A DNA stretch of 64,000 nt, from positions 336,718 through 400,717 of the forward strand of contig MU270070.1 in the NCBI GenBank assembly GCA_021432635.1. The letters are read 5' to 3'. The notes below the pieces were generated by a model. The model was not told the DNA's origin, did no database searches, and worked only from the letters and a program-made list of their open reading frames with translations. How positions within the stretch are numbered: position 1 is the first letter of the stretch; every line of letters begins with the position of its first letter. The position numbers were made by a program, and so were the translations under genes. Source of the stretch: Thozetella sp. PMI_491 (taxonomy: Eukaryota > Ascomycota > Sordariomycetes > Chaetosphaeriales > Chaetosphaeriaceae). Of the stretch, positions 45,977 through 58,018 are shown piece by piece.

Positions 45977-47089
45977 ATGCCGACCGAATTCATCAGCGCA
46001 GTCGCGCCAAACGCGAGCAACGAGCTGCACCCGATCCCCAACGCGCCTCTAGATCCTGAGTTTCTCGCGCGATATGCCCGGACGCTTGACGACTACGGTT
46101 TCAACTACACGCTCGTGCCATATCTGTCTTTCTACTTTGACCCTTGGACGATCGGCGCCACCATCGCGGCGCACACCAAGAACCTGAAGATCATCATCGC
46201 GGTGCGACCGAACACTCTATACCCGACCGTCGCTGCCAAGGCCCTCGCCACCCTAGACCAGCTAAGCTCCGGCCGCGCTGTCGTGCACTTCATCGCCGGC
46301 GGCGACGACACCGAGCAGGCGCGGGAGGGCGATTATTTGTCCAAAGACGACCGCTATGAGCGCCTTGAGGAATACATCCGCATCCTGCGGCGGGCTTGGG
46401 AGTCACCCGAGCCGTTCGACTGGGATGGCAAGCACTACCAGTTCAAAAACTTTAGCAACCGCGTCCGCCCCGTCAACGGAAAGTCCATACCCGTCTCCGT
46501 CGGCGGGTCGTCAGATGCGGCGTATCGCATCGGTGGCCAGCACGCCGACATCTTCGGGCTCTGGGGCGAGCCGCTGAAGGAAACCAAGGAGCAGATCGAT
46601 CGCATCTACGCCGAGGCCGAGCGCGCCGGCCGGACCGACCGCCCGCGGATCTGGGTCACCTTCCGGCCCATCGTCGCCGAGACTGAGGAGCTGGCATGGG
46701 CCAAAGCGCACCGCACGCTCGAGGCCCTGACAAGCGGCACGCAGGCCTTCCCTCGGAGGGCTGACCAACCGCAGAACGTGGGGTCGCAGCGGCTGCTCGA
46801 CATCGCGGCGCGCGGCGATGTGCAGGACCGTGCATTATGGTATCCGACCGTGAAGGCGACCAACGCCGGTGGCGCGTCAACGGCTCTTGTAGGCTCGCCG
46901 CAGACTATCGTCGACTCGCTACTTGACTACGTCGACCTCGGGGCCGAGCTGATCTCTATCCGTGGCTACGATAACCTGAACGACGTGCACGACTATGGTC
47001 GCCTGATCCTGCCAAAAGTGCGGGAGGCGCTCCAGGAGCGAGCAAAGAAGGCGCTGGCATCCAATGGTGACGCCGTTGGTTCCGGGTAG
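45977..47089 (+). CDS. LLM-class flavin monooxygenase, alkanesulfonate monooxygenase (SsuD)-like, 370 aa
   Basis: Single exon with a clean start and stop. The protein is a bacterial-luciferase-fold monooxygenase (PF00296): DYGFNYTLVPYLSFYFDPWTIGATIAAHTKNLKIIIAVRP, LDQLSSGRAVVHFIAGGDDTEQAREGDYLSKDDRYERLEEYIRIL (shown here as landmarks), the RLEEYIRILRRAW helix, and PVSVGGSSDAAYRIGGQHADIFGLWGEPL. Order, length (SsuD about 380) and motifs match FMNH2-dependent alkanesulfonate monooxygenases, which release sulfite from sulfonates when sulfate is short. Fungal members exist but are often intronless and bacteria-like. It would need a separate NAD(P)H:FMN reductase, which is not in this window. No transit peptide is clear, so it is probably cytosolic. 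Sulfonate use is inferred; dibenzothiophene- or nitrilotriacetate-type substrates are alternatives in the superfamily. Confidence 0.9.
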   Translation: MPTEFISAVAPNASNELHPIPNAPLDPEFLARYARTLDDYGFNYTLVPYLSFYFDPWTIGATIAAHTKNLKIIIAVRPNTLYPTVAAKALATLDQLSSGRAVVHFIAGGDDTEQAREGDYLSKDDRYERLEEYIRILRRAWESPEPFDWDGKHYQFKNFSNRVRPVNGKSIPVSVGGSSDAAYRIGGQHADIFGLWGEPLKETKEQIDRIYAEAERAGRTDRPRIWVTFRPIVAETEELAWAKAHRTLEALTSGTQAFPRRADQPQNVGSQRLLDIAARGDVQDRALWYPTVKATNAGGASTALVGSPQTIVDSLLDYVDLGAELISIRGYDNLNDVHDYGRLILPKVREALQERAKKALASNGDAVGSG

Positions 47090-47958
47090 TTCTGTGCTTT
47101 CCCCCTCTGCCACGCTTTGGCTAGCTTTGGCTGCTACTATATGGTGGCACTCACCAGGATAAGACAAGTTTAGTTGACTTGAGCAAGCCTAGTGTTTCTC
47201 GGCAGCTTTGGAGGCCATACCTTGATTGCTTGTCTAGGCGCTATTTTTAGAACCGAGCAGTGTGCCAGCTAAAGCCGGGGACTAGACCTTTAAATACGAG
47301 CTGTCGATCGACGGTGACACCTATATTCTGTGTCTTCGCAGGAGTGCACATGTCCCTGAGCGTTGGTATGCTAAATTGTCTACTGCCCAAGCAGCCAGGC
47401 GCACAGCGCCTGGCAGGCCCGATGAGCGAAATGGTGTGGTGGTTGGTGAGGTTGGGTGGGGGCGATTGGCTCTACGCCGCGCCGCCACCTCAGCATTCTC
47501 GTGTGATGTCAAACAGAGAGGGAGCACGGCATATACTGGACATGCATTGAGCAATGTGGACGGCTAAAAGCCGGTTCGGCAGTGCGCGTTCTTGGCCTCT
47601 TGGGGCGTGCCATTTTGGCTGTTTGTACCTTGTCCATGCCGTCCCTGGTTGATTGGTGCCCCCCCAGATCAACCCTTCGCAAGGGGGGATCCGGTTTAGA
47701 GTGCATCCAAGTTCCGCCTCCCCATGCAGATGAGGTCATGCCCGCGCTCCTTATCAGCGCGGTAGCATCCGTGATTCATCGCTGAAAGCAGGATATCCCA
47801 CAGAGACGGGTGACCTTTACTGTTTCTCGGGAAGCATGGGCCGCGTCGCTCGTCGGAGGACCTTGAACTCTTGACAACACACTCGTTTTTTCTGTTCCTT
47901 TTTTTTGCATAACGCCTGTGCTTGCGGTTTGGGGCCTATAGCTTGCGAATGCGCCGCC
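47090..47958. other. Intergenic region
   Basis: About 870 bases between two plus-strand genes. Frames on both strands at 47320-47790 overlap one another and show no motif. It contains the GH76 promoter and a T-rich stretch at about 47885-47907. Confidence 0.5.
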
Positions 47959-49582
47959 ATGATTGCCCTTAGGCCATTCACACTTTCGTTGGTGGCTGGG
48001 GTAGCATCCGCCGCACTTACCGTCGATCTCAGTTCTACTGGTACGTTTGCGCGGATCGGTTTCAGCGACAGGGCTAGCACCCGGTTCACACGATCGAGAG
48101 AAAATAACACAATAGTCATATTACTGACCAAAATTGTCGTCGACAGACTCTATCAAACAGGCCGCGAAGCAAAAGGCCGCGGACCTTCTCTCGTTTTACA
48201 ATGGCGACCAGCCCGGCCAGATCGTAGGCGTCCTGCCAGGTCCTCCCCCGCTTGGGCCCTACTACTGGTGGGAGGGTGGTGCGATGTGGGGTGCACTGGT
48301 GGACTACTACCACTATACTGGCGATGAGTATGTTGAGACCTGCCCGGGCCACCGCGCACATGTGAGCTAACACAATGGTCTAGCACGTACAACTCGAAGG
48401 TCCACGATGCCATGCTCTTCCAGGCCGGCGCGGATAGGAACTACATGGACCCGAACTGGACAGCATCTCTGGGGAATGATGACCAGGCATTCTGGGGCAT
48501 GTCGGCAATGCTTGCCGCCGAGACCAACTTCCCGAATCCGAAGGCCGAGGATCCTCAGTGGCTTGCGCTCGCCCAGGGTGTCTTCAACACTCAAGCGGCG
48601 CCGTCCCGGCGAGACGACGTGTGCGGAGGGGGGCTGCGCTGGCAGATCTTCCCGATCAACAAGGGCTACGACTACAAAAACTCGATCGCGAACGGCTGCT
48701 TCTTCAACCTTGGCGCGCGTCTGGCGCGATATACCAAAAATGATACCTACTCGCAGTGGGCCATAAAGACGTGGGATTGGATGAGTAGCGTCAACCTCAT
48801 TGATGGCGACTTTAACGTCAACGACGGTGTCCACGTCGACAAGTGCGGTCTAAGCACCCAGCGGTACTCATACACCAACGCGGTCATGCTGCAGGGTGCC
48901 GCCTTCATGTACAACTACGTAAGTATTTGCGCGCGCGAGACTGCGACCAGACGAAGGGTGCACTAACTCACAGGCCCAGACGAACGGCGATGCGTTGTGG
49001 CAGTCGCGAACCGACGGCCTGCTCACCAGCCTCCTGAGGAATTTCTTCCCGAACGGCGTAGCGTTCGAGCCCGAGTGCGAGTCTCACAGCTCGTGCAACA
49101 CGGATCAGCTTAGCTTTAAGGGGTATCTACACCGCTGGATGGCCGTCACTGCGCAAGTGGCACCCTTCACCCGGAGCCGGATCGTCGACGCGCTCCAGAC
49201 CTCGACCAAGGGGGCAGCGGCGTCCTGCACGGGCGGCACCAACGGCCGCATGTGCGGCTTCAGCTGGGAGAAGGGCTCGGACGACGGCCTCGAGGGGGCC
49301 GGTCAGGAGATGAACGTACTCTCGGCTTTGTCGTCGCTGCTCGTCGACGGGAGTGCAGCGCCCTGCACGGCCGAGACGTGCGGCACGAGCCAAGGGGATG
49401 CTTCGGCTGGTACTAGTCCCGACTACCTAGATGCCCTAAAACCGGTCACAGGGGCCGACAAGGCTGGCGCGGGGATACTCACATTACTCGCCCTCAGCTT
49501 CTTGCTGGGTACTACCGTCTGGATTGGCACTGAAATTTTCGAGGGGTCTTCCTCGGGGCCACCGAAGATATATGTCGCCTAA
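47959..49582 (+). CDS. GH76 mannan endo-1,6-alpha-mannosidase, DCW1/DFG5 type (4 exons, 468 aa)
   Basis: Exons are 47959-48040, 48147-48327, 48384-48918 and 48974-49582. All introns are GT..AG and join in frame (LSST-DSIKQ, YTGD-DTYNSK, YNY-AQTNGD). A signal peptide (MIALRPFTLSLVAGVASA) precedes the alpha/alpha barrel. Family landmarks are YYWWEGGAMWGALVDYYHYTGD, the catalytic aspartate pair D120-D121 in GNDDQAFWG, GLRWQIFPINKGYDYKNSIANGC (landmark only), YTKNDTY.QWA, and FKGYLHRWM. The C-terminal end has a Gly/Ala/Ser-rich stretch and a hydrophobic segment (GILTLLALSFLLGTTVWI). In Dcw1/Dfg5 this region carries a GPI signal; here charged residues follow, so a membrane anchor is also possible. 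The enzyme cross-links or trims GPI-anchored mannoproteins at the plasma membrane and cell wall. Confidence 0.92.
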
Positions 49583-50843
49583 GCTTCTGTGTGCACCTAT
49601 CACATCATATCAGGTACTCATTTTTGTTGTCGTTTTCTACTTGGCTTTGAACAATTGGCATACACGGCAGGCAGGCAAGGAGCCTCTGGCGCACGGTTTG
49701 GCAAGGAACATTAGGGAGATTCTGGAAAGGTCTTTTTGAACTTGGGCGAGCGACAGGGTGGTTGTAATAACTTAGAAATGTTCACTATACCATACCCAAA
49801 CTTGGAGCCATGGCTCGTCGCCGCGAGAATATATCAGCACTGTAATCTTGACTACTACTCTTGACCAGGAGCTAGCTGGGACAGGCTTGGCCCGGGCTGA
49901 ACCTTGAAACGATCCCGCCTCATCCTCCACTACCTTGCCTTACTTGGGTAGGCATGGCGTTGACGGCCAATGCAAAGACTAGAAGGTTACACAACTGCCG
50001 TGGTTGCTGCAGCTCTCCAGCGCTAGTCTCAAGAGGGGAAACCCAGTCTGGCAAAGCGCGAGAAAGCAAAATGTGCCCGGGGTTGGAAGATATAGCGAGT
50101 CAACCGTGACCATATTCGGCATGTGGGACCACCTGGACTTTTGCCACCCCACTCACTATAGCTAAGATATCTAAGTACGGGTATGTGGCACGATCTGACA
50201 GCGGGGTCTTAGGAACCGCGATCCTCGCGACGGCGAAATCCTGTCTTTCTCTGGATCAAAGACATGCATGCGACAAAACACACGGCGGCGCCAAGATTCG
50301 GTCCTTCTGCGTTATCCTCCCCCCAAGCGGCTATTGCGTATGCCCACTACTACGTAATGCTACGCTATCGCCGCACGGCTCCGTTGACCCTAGAGGAAGG
50401 TAGGCTCGAAACGGCCGTTGGGAGTCGCAGTGATGGGACAAAGAATGGCGACCGGATCTGCAGTCCGTTTGCATGGCAACGCAGCTATCTGGTCCACTGA
50501 GCACCGATTTAACCTCTCTGCCAGTTTCAGGATGGGTGGTCCGCCGCGCGAGGCCCGGCAAATCATTCCCCCAAAGGGGGCCGTGTACCTCGAGATTAAT
50601 TCCGCCTTCGGCAGCACCCTACCGAAGGGGTCCAGGTCTTCTATAATATAGCCCTTCTGGGCCTCAGCGGACTCGTCTACAGGCCCGGCTCTTTTCCAAC
50701 CGCCTGGGCGTCTGACGATTGCCTCCTCGACATTTCCAATCGTTGCTCTTGGCCTCGCTCATCGCAAAGTTGCCGCCGCTTGCGAGTGCAAGGCGTAGGA
50801 CAGGGTTAAGGTACCGACAAAATTGCTCTCGCCAAGGTGCAAG
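49583..50843. other. Intergenic region
   Basis: About 1.26 kb. Frames at 50185-50651 lie on both strands over the same bases and have no recognisable motif. It contains the promoter of the amino-acid transporter gene. Confidence 0.5.
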
Positions 50844-52741
50844 ATGGCACCCAAAGAAGCAGCCGTGGAGACCTCATCTCCTCCCATCCGTCCTCAGCAG
50901 CGGGCCCTGCACGACAACAACGTCGCGCTCGAGGAGTACATGTACTATGCGGCCAGGGCGCGGGCCGAAGAGGAGGCCAATGTCCACGTAGCAGCCCGGA
51001 CCGGCATCATGGACCTGATATTTCCCTACAGAGGACGGTCTCGTCAGGTCCTCCAAGCGTCCCTTTCGGACGAGAAGGTGGCCGGGGGCTCCCTCAAGCC
51101 CACGCACCATGAACACCGCCTCAATCTAAGCAAGACCGAGGACCGGGCGCAAGTGTCCGACCTGGAGTGGACGAACGCGAGCCGCGCGCTGCGGTCGGCG
51201 AGCGCCGCCGCCTGTTTCTACCTCATCACGACCGATATCCTAGGCCCGTTCGGCATTGGCTTCTCTATCGCCACCATGGGCTGGGGCCAGGGCATTTCGC
51301 TGTTTACCATCTTTGGGTTCTGCGCCGGCATGTAGGTGCTCCAAGAGAGCTTCTCCCTCCCGCAAAGTCCCGACTAACTTGCCTCCAGCTCCGGGTATCT
51401 CCTCTGGAAGGTCTTCATGAATGTCGACTCGTACGAGTTCCCGGCCAAGAACTACGGCGATATCGCGTTCCGCATCTGGGGCTCCTGGCTGCGTCACACC
51501 ATCAATATACTCCAGGCCATCCAGCTCATGATCATGGTCGGCGTCATCGTCATCAGTAACGGTTTATCGCTTTCGCAGATATCGCGATTCAAGCTATGCT
51601 ACGTAGTGTGCTGCCTCGTCTGGGCTGTTGTGGGTATGGTGTCTGGTCAGATCCGAACGCTCAACCGGCTTGGGTCGCTAGCGAATTTTGCCATCGTCAT
51701 CAACCTCCTCATCATCTTCATAAGCATGGGCGTCATGGCCCACAGCGACCCCAACTACGAGGCCGCGGCTGCCTCATCCGCAGGGGCCGCGCTCGGTGGT
51801 GACCTGGTCTCACCGGACGACGACGGGAACTATCCGCCGGTCGTGACGTTTGGCGGCGCGCCTCCGTCCAACAACGGCTTTATTGGATCCATCAATGGAC
51901 TCATGAACGGCGTGTACGCATACGCCGGTGCACAGCTCTTCATTGAGTTCATGGCGGAAATGCAGCGGCCTAGAGACTTTCTCAAGGCCATGTGGGGTGC
52001 CCAGTTCTTCATCTATGCCGTATATCTGATCTACGGCTCGTATTCGTACTACTACCAAGGGCAGTATGCCAATCAGGTGAGTGGCCCCCGCTACAGCCAT
52101 AGCTGGAAGGCCAGGCTAGCAGGTGCCCAATGCTAACGCCGAATCCATAGCTCTCGTATCAAGGGCTATCGCCATATGTGTGGCAGACAGTCTGCAATGT
52201 GCTTGCAGTGGTCAGCGGCATCATCGCAGCTACGCTTTATGGGAACATCGGCATCAAGGTCATCTACAACTACGTGCTGGCGGAGCTCCTCAACGCCCCA
52301 CCGCTCCATACCAAACCGGGCAAGATTCTATGGGCTTTCATCGTGCCCATCTACTGGATCATTGCGTTTGTCATCGCGGCGGCGATACCCGACTTCTTCG
52401 GTCTTACCAGCGTGACGGCGGCCATCTGCTTCGTCCAGTTCACCTACACCTTCCCGGCCTTTATCGGGCTGGGCTTCTTCGTGCAGAGGAATGCCATGAG
52501 CGGGGAGGAAACTTTCGATCCGGTGACTAGGGCTGTGACGAGGAGAGACTCGGGAGTCAAGAGGTGGATTCGGGGCTTCTGTACCCGACGAGTGTGGCTA
52601 AACGTCATTCTTCTGGTCTACACACTGGGCTCGCTCGCCGTCAGCGGACTTGGTGCATATTCAGCCATCATGGGCCTTATCGACGCTTTCCAGACACCCC
52701 AAATCAATGCCTTCACATGCACCTCTCCGCTGGATAGCTGA
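50844..52741 (+). CDS. AAAP-family amino-acid transporter (3 exons, 588 aa)
   Basis: Exons are 50844-51331, 51389-52076 and 52151-52741. Both introns are GT..AG and preserve frame (CAGM/I-SGYLLWK and QYANQ-LSYQG). After a polar N-terminal region of about 115 residues come about 11 membrane segments of the PF01490 type. Signatures are ACFYLITTDILGPFGIGFSIATMGWGQG (the unwound TM1 region), YLLWKVFMNVDSYEFPAKNYGDIAFRIWG, ILQAIQLMIMVGVIVISNG, GLMNGVYAYAGAQLFIEFMAEMQRPRDF, and GNIGIKVIYNYV. This arrangement is that of fungal proton-coupled neutral/aromatic amino-acid permeases (Mtr-like). It probably acts at the plasma membrane; substrate is not resolved. Length is normal with a longer N-terminal tail. 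No linked metabolic genes suggest a specific substrate. Confidence 0.92.
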
Positions 52742-54284
52742 TTGGAGCCAAGGCTGAAGAGCTTCTTGACTGCCACAGAAAACACCAAAACTCCAGGCTT
52801 AGGTTTGTATTCATCCCAGGTTGAAGGGTCGAACGATAGCTTTGTTTAAAGCTACTGAGCGAGAATTGGTCTTGGGGGAAGGTCGGGGTTGGCCTGGAGC
52901 ATTTGTTTATGGAATCAAAGAAATGAAGATTCCAGATGCTAGTTTACACGAACACGAGGGCCCACCTCTCGTCTATCGAGCCAGCCCCTCGATGCTCTCC
53001 CGGTACGGCTTCAGTACCTCGTTCGGATACTTGCCCGAGCGGGACGAGTCGAACAAAGGCATCCCTCATCAAACGCCATTGGCTCCACTCATCATGGCCA
53101 CGCAGCCCCTGCCCACACTCGTCTTGAGAACAGCATCCACAATGACGGCTTGGGGCAGTTTGACTGAAATTAAAGGCGCAATTGAATTCTTCTAGTCTAA
53201 ATGAACCTGTTAATGTGCGTTACTGGAGTGCTACATATGTACGGCCCATAATATGTCACTTATGACGCAACGCTGGCCCAAGCCATATAGTGCAAAACAT
53301 ACCGCGTTGTTCCAGAGGGTGCAGTACCCGGCTCTTGCTCCCCACACCGATCTTGTCGCTGGGACGGAGTTCGTGAACACGAAATCCATAGGACAGCTTG
53401 GCGACATCAATGCCTAAAGGGAGAGAGGAAATATTCACTAATCATGCCCCTTGCGCGGCTCGGATCCCGAGAAGTTGCCTAGGTAATAAGTAAAGCCAGG
53501 GGCGGCGGCCGCGCTGAGACGTTTGTCCGGATGATCACCTCGGCATGGCCAAGACTTAGTCCTCGCACCCCTGACCCCCGCCCTCAGCCTGGTGCTGGGG
53601 TGGTGCGGGGTCTGTTTCTCATTCACGCTGGCTACATGGCAGCTCCCATCGACGATGGCACATTTTCTGCTGCGGTCACAGGGCGCTGTCATTCAGCAGC
53701 TTGGTCTCAGTTCAGAGGTAGTTTACGTAGAAGCCGGCCCTGTGCCGCGCTTTAAGCCACGCAGAAGCGCACTAGGCCTAAGTGCGTGCCCAAAGAGGAA
53801 CTTTCGACTAGTTAGTGCTCGTGTATGTGAACAAGAAGATAAAGTACAGCCAGCAGTCTGAATATCGCTTCGTCTTAGCCATGCATATTTAGGTAGGCAG
53901 CTAGTGGTCTCTTCCACCATTAGAATTTCGGTTTCGGTAACCCAGGACCCCGATTTCCGCATTGGGCCATCCGTTGTGTGCTGTGCGGCTGGCTTCTCCA
54001 ACACAAGCTCCTGGATCTGGCCTTTCACGTAGCATTTGGTCGCTTATGCCTCGGCACCCCCCCAAACCCCGCAACGCCCCCAAACACGGAAAGAGAATAG
54101 CGCGCGAGGATGCTATCGTACCCGAGACAGTCGGTAGGGACCGAGGGACAAGCAGCCAGCCAGCGAATTAATAGAAAGCCCAGCGGGCAAAAATGCATAC
54201 GCGGGGGTCTGCGGTTCCCTCTGCAGCTCCACCATAGACGGCGACTACTCGACACAACCACATTCCCCGGCCTCGACATCCGCC
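52742..54284. other. Intergenic region, about 1.5 kb
   Basis: No supported frame. The 52821-53195 frame is a short chance ORF without motif. It holds the transporter 3' end and the promoter of the acyl-CoA synthetase gene. Confidence 0.5.
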
Positions 54285-56177
54285 ATGGCCAGCCTCCCAG
54301 CTCTCGCGCTCGCCGCCGTCGCGGGGACTGCGTACCTCCAGGCGCGCTGGTCGGTGGAACATGACTGGCTGTTCTTCCGCATCCTAATGCTCTCGTTCCG
54401 GGACATGGGCCGCGCTGAGCGCGCCGGCCGGCTGAACATATTCTACGTTCTCGAGGACCTAGCCCGGAACCCCAAGATCGCGAGCCGGCCGTGCCTCTTC
54501 TTCGACGGCCGGACCCACACCTTTGCCGAGACGTACGACCTCACGCTGCGGTGGGGGACCTGGCTTAAGGAGCAGTACGGGGTGTCGCGCGGCGACATCG
54601 TGGCCGTCGACATGCAGAACTCGGACACCTTCGTCTTTGCCTGGTTCGGTATATGGTCCCTCGGGGCCACGCCGGCGTTCATCAACTACAACTTGACGGG
54701 CAATGCCCTGACGCACTCCCTCCGCACCTCGACCGCCAAGCTGGTCCTCGTAGACCCGAGCGTGCAGGATGCCGTGACAGAACAGGTCCGCGGCGAGTTC
54801 CCTAACGCCAAGTTCGTCGTCGTGGACGCCGCTATTGAAGCGCGTGCGCGCGCCACCCATCCCATACGAAGCCCCGACGAGGCCCGGGAGGCATCCGACA
54901 GGGCCGGCATGGCCATTTTGATCTACACGTCCGGCACGACTGGCCTCCCGAAGCCCGCCGTTGTGTCCTGGGCGAAGATATACGTCGGCAGCAGGCTCGG
55001 CTTTGCTGGGCCACGGCTGACGCCCGAGGACGTGCTCTATACCTGCATGCCGCTATATCACAGCTCGGCCGCTATCCTCGGGTTCCTGGGCGCCTTTCGC
55101 TCGGGATCCGCCACCGCCATCGGCCGCAAGTTCTCGACCAAGACGTTCTGGAGCGACGTCCGGCGGTATGAGGCGACCATCATACAGTACGTGGGTGAGA
55201 CCTGCCGTTACCTCCTCGTCGCGCCGCCCGAGATCGACCCCGCGACGGGAGAGAGCCTTGACAAGAAGCACAAGGTCCGAGCGGCGTGCGGCAACGGGCT
55301 CCGCGTCGATGTCTGGGGCCGCTTCAAGGACCGCTTCGGCATCGACGCTATTTGGGAGGTCTACTCGGCGACGGAGGGCGCGGGAGGGCTGTGGAACCTA
55401 AGCAAGAACGACTTCTCGAAGGGGGCGATCGGGCGTTTCGGCGTGTTATCGAACACCCTCCTAAGCATCCGGACTGTCATCGCCCGGGTCGACTACGAGA
55501 CGCAGGAAGCATGGCGGGACCCAAAAACTGGACTCTGCGCGCGCGTGCGCAAGGGTGAGCCCGGCGAGTTGCTGTTCCGCCTGCTCGAGGACGACATCCG
55601 GGCGAACTTCCAGGGCTACTTCAACAACAAAGGCGCCACCAACTCCAAGGTCCTGCGCAACGTCCTCCGCAAGGGTGATGCGTACTTCCGCACCGGCGAC
55701 GTCGTCCGCTGGGACACCGAGGGCCGCGTCTTTTTCGTTGACCGGCTGGGAGATACGTTCCGGTGGAAGAGCGAGAACGTATCGACCGCCGAGGTCGCTG
55801 AGGCCCTTGGAGACCATCCGGCCGTGCAGGAAGCCAACGTCTACGGCGTCCAGGTACCGCACCACGACGGCCGCGCCGGATGCGCCGCCGTGGTACTCAG
55901 CACAACGCAGCCGGGCCCGGCGCTGCTGAGAAGCCTGGCGGAGCACGTCAACGCGGTGCTCCCGCGGTATGCGGCGCCTCTGTTCCTGCGGGTGACACGG
56001 GAGGTCGGCCTGCAGGCTACGGGGACGAACAAGCAGCAGAAGACCGTCCTGAGGGACCAGGGTGTCGAGCCGTCTCGCGTGGAGGGAGATTTACTGTACT
56101 GGCTGCGCGACGGAACGTATGTACCTTTCACGGGCCCCGAGTGGCTTGCCCTGGAGCAGAATCAAGTGAGGCTGTAA
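54285..56177 (+). CDS. FAT1: Very-long-chain acyl-CoA synthetase / fatty-acid transporter, Fat1 type, 630 aa
   Basis: Single exon in strong start context (CGCCATGG). An N-terminal hydrophobic segment (about residues 3-20) is typical of the FATP/Fat1 family. The AMP-binding loop is IYTSGTTGLPKPAVVSW (about 213-229), followed by DVLYTCMPLYHSSAAILGF. The family-specific FATP/VLACS segment is FFVDRLGDTFRWKSENVSTAEV, and FINYNLTGNALTHSL is the other FATP motif. IQYVGETCRYLL is also characteristic. The enzyme activates very-long-chain fatty acids to CoA thioesters and couples this to uptake at ER, peroxisome, lipid-droplet or plasma membranes. The C-terminal tripeptide VRL resembles a weak peroxisomal targeting signal. 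Length (about 630) matches fungal members. No neighbouring gene shares the pathway. Assignment to Fat1-like rather than exact orthology is intended by the symbol. Confidence 0.9.
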   Translation: MASLPALALAAVAGTAYLQARWSVEHDWLFFRILMLSFRDMGRAERAGRLNIFYVLEDLARNPKIASRPCLFFDGRTHTFAETYDLTLRWGTWLKEQYGVSRGDIVAVDMQNSDTFVFAWFGIWSLGATPAFINYNLTGNALTHSLRTSTAKLVLVDPSVQDAVTEQVRGEFPNAKFVVVDAAIEARARATHPIRSPDEAREASDRAGMAILIYTSGTTGLPKPAVVSWAKIYVGSRLGFAGPRLTPEDVLYTCMPLYHSSAAILGFLGAFRSGSATAIGRKFSTKTFWSDVRRYEATIIQYVGETCRYLLVAPPEIDPATGESLDKKHKVRAACGNGLRVDVWGRFKDRFGIDAIWEVYSATEGAGGLWNLSKNDFSKGAIGRFGVLSNTLLSIRTVIARVDYETQEAWRDPKTGLCARVRKGEPGELLFRLLEDDIRANFQGYFNNKGATNSKVLRNVLRKGDAYFRTGDVVRWDTEGRVFFVDRLGDTFRWKSENVSTAEVAEALGDHPAVQEANVYGVQVPHHDGRAGCAAVVLSTTQPGPALLRSLAEHVNAVLPRYAAPLFLRVTREVGLQATGTNKQQKTVLRDQGVEPSRVEGDLLYWLRDGTYVPFTGPEWLALEQNQVRL

Positions 56178-58018
56178 CATAGAGTGGGCAGTTTCCCTAG
56201 CCGGCACGAGGAGACCTCGCAGGCCACGGTGGCTAGGGTGTTTTTAAAATGTATGTACCACAGTTAGCCTAGTTTCACTTAGATAACTCTGCACCATGTT
56301 AGGCGCCCAAGCCGAGAAGGTCATCTGGATGCATCCCTACTCCGTGAAGCCAAAGCGTTTAGATTTTAACACGGAGTTGAGAAAGTAGCAGGTTGCGATA
56401 TTGACACTGGACCATGGGAGCAACGTTACTACTTCCATGCTGGATCTTTGAAATACTTTAAATTCTATTCAGTCCATAAATCGAAGAACAAGTCCTGGAT
56501 ATAAGAAGACTAACACGCTCTGCACCGCCTCTTTCGGTATCGTATTCAATATCCCTATTAACACATACCCCGGATTACCCACCGCAACTAGGTGCGGAAA
56601 TTACCCAAGTGCGAAACTCGACCTCCGGACGCCGACTCCACACGCCGACCCTGAGGCTATTACCTATACTTGAAGTGAAACTCAACGCTATTCCAAATTC
56701 TCTGTGCTATAGCCCATTTTGAGGAGAATCAGGCGCTCTAGATGAATTATTTTGAAACTGCGTCGGCGCGTGTTTCTGCCCGGTTGGCTGGCGGCGGCTT
56801 CTCGTGGCCGCGAGGATGGGCCTCTCGCCAAGGTTCGTCATGTGGTGTCTCGCTTAGCCATCGATCGAGGGAGTAGGCCGCGGAGTCGTCCTGAGAGGTG
56901 TGTGGCCCCGTGTCGTCGGCCGGCGGTACCACCCGTTGGTCGACCATCTGCTTAAGGGGGCGCAGTTAGCGGACGCTTGCCGCAGCCGGGATGCTCGATG
57001 CCTCCCTACCTAGATATACGATACTCATGCACCGCTTGAGACGTGAATAGAGTAAGAGAAACCAGCACCTGAAAGAAACAAATACCACAGACAGTCCGTC
57101 ACCACCCATAACTAACGACATAAACCCCTCTATATAGGGGGCGGCCTCACTCTCAGAATAGATGCATGCTCAGGAGAGTAAACTGTCTGGCTGCCATACA
57201 ACAGCGCACCATACCTTCTCATTGGTAAATTGTTCCTTGCCAGCGAGCGAACCCTAGATCCGGACGCCCTCTCACCCAGAGCCGCCCCGTATATGCTGTC
57301 CGACGTCAACTGACACCGGTGCTGACCAGGACCCCACCGTTTGACGGCACGGGGGGCGGAGCGGGTGGCTCTAGCCCCAAAAGGCGGCTGGGGCCACCTG
57401 AGATATCGTGTTTCAGGTAGGCCGGCGGTGGTGTTGACAGGAGGTAAGCCTCCCTAGGTCGCGCTATAGGCTGTTGCAGAGATAGCCTCGCGAGCACGCA
57501 AGCTTCGGCCGATCCCACCATAATAGGGCCGTGAAGCCTCCGTCTAATTGGCTGGGCGCTGGCGCCACTACGCTCGAAGGGGAGCTGGAACACACTGTGG
57601 ACTGCAAACCGAACGCGCGATGTTGATGCTGTGCAATGATTTTTTAAATTCTCGTTCTCCGAACGTGCTAGCTAGGTTACGGCCGCTTGGCCAGGCCGTG
57701 AGTATATAGACATTACCAAATTGCGAGGCTCCCAGACGCCAGTGTCCCGTTAGATAATCCGCTGACCGTGCCGCCCCGTTATTCCTTTTTACCTCCCGAG
57801 AAATGAGATGAGCCTCATGATCAAACCGCCTTGAGAGCCAATGATGACAAGAGAAGTGAGCTGTGTGAGCAACGCACAATGACCGCCGGATTCCCCGTTC
57901 GTAGGCCAACCTTCCATCCTGTGTAGCGGAGTCTGTACCGTGCGCGTATATCTCAGCTTCGGCGGCTCTCGTCTCGCTTCACAGTGCTGTCTTCGAGTCC
58001 TCCCTGTCGAATCGGATC
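56178..58018. other. Intergenic region, about 1.8 kb
   Basis: Convergent spacing between the acyl-CoA synthetase and the C2H2 regulator. Frames at 57306-57909 (minus) are short and motif-free. A segment at 56230-57300 has mixed A+T-rich DNA and no visible element. Confidence 0.5.

Noticed and set aside
57306-57909. Two overlapping minus-strand frames of about 100 codons
   Set aside because: No start context, no motif, and composition like the surrounding intergenic DNA.
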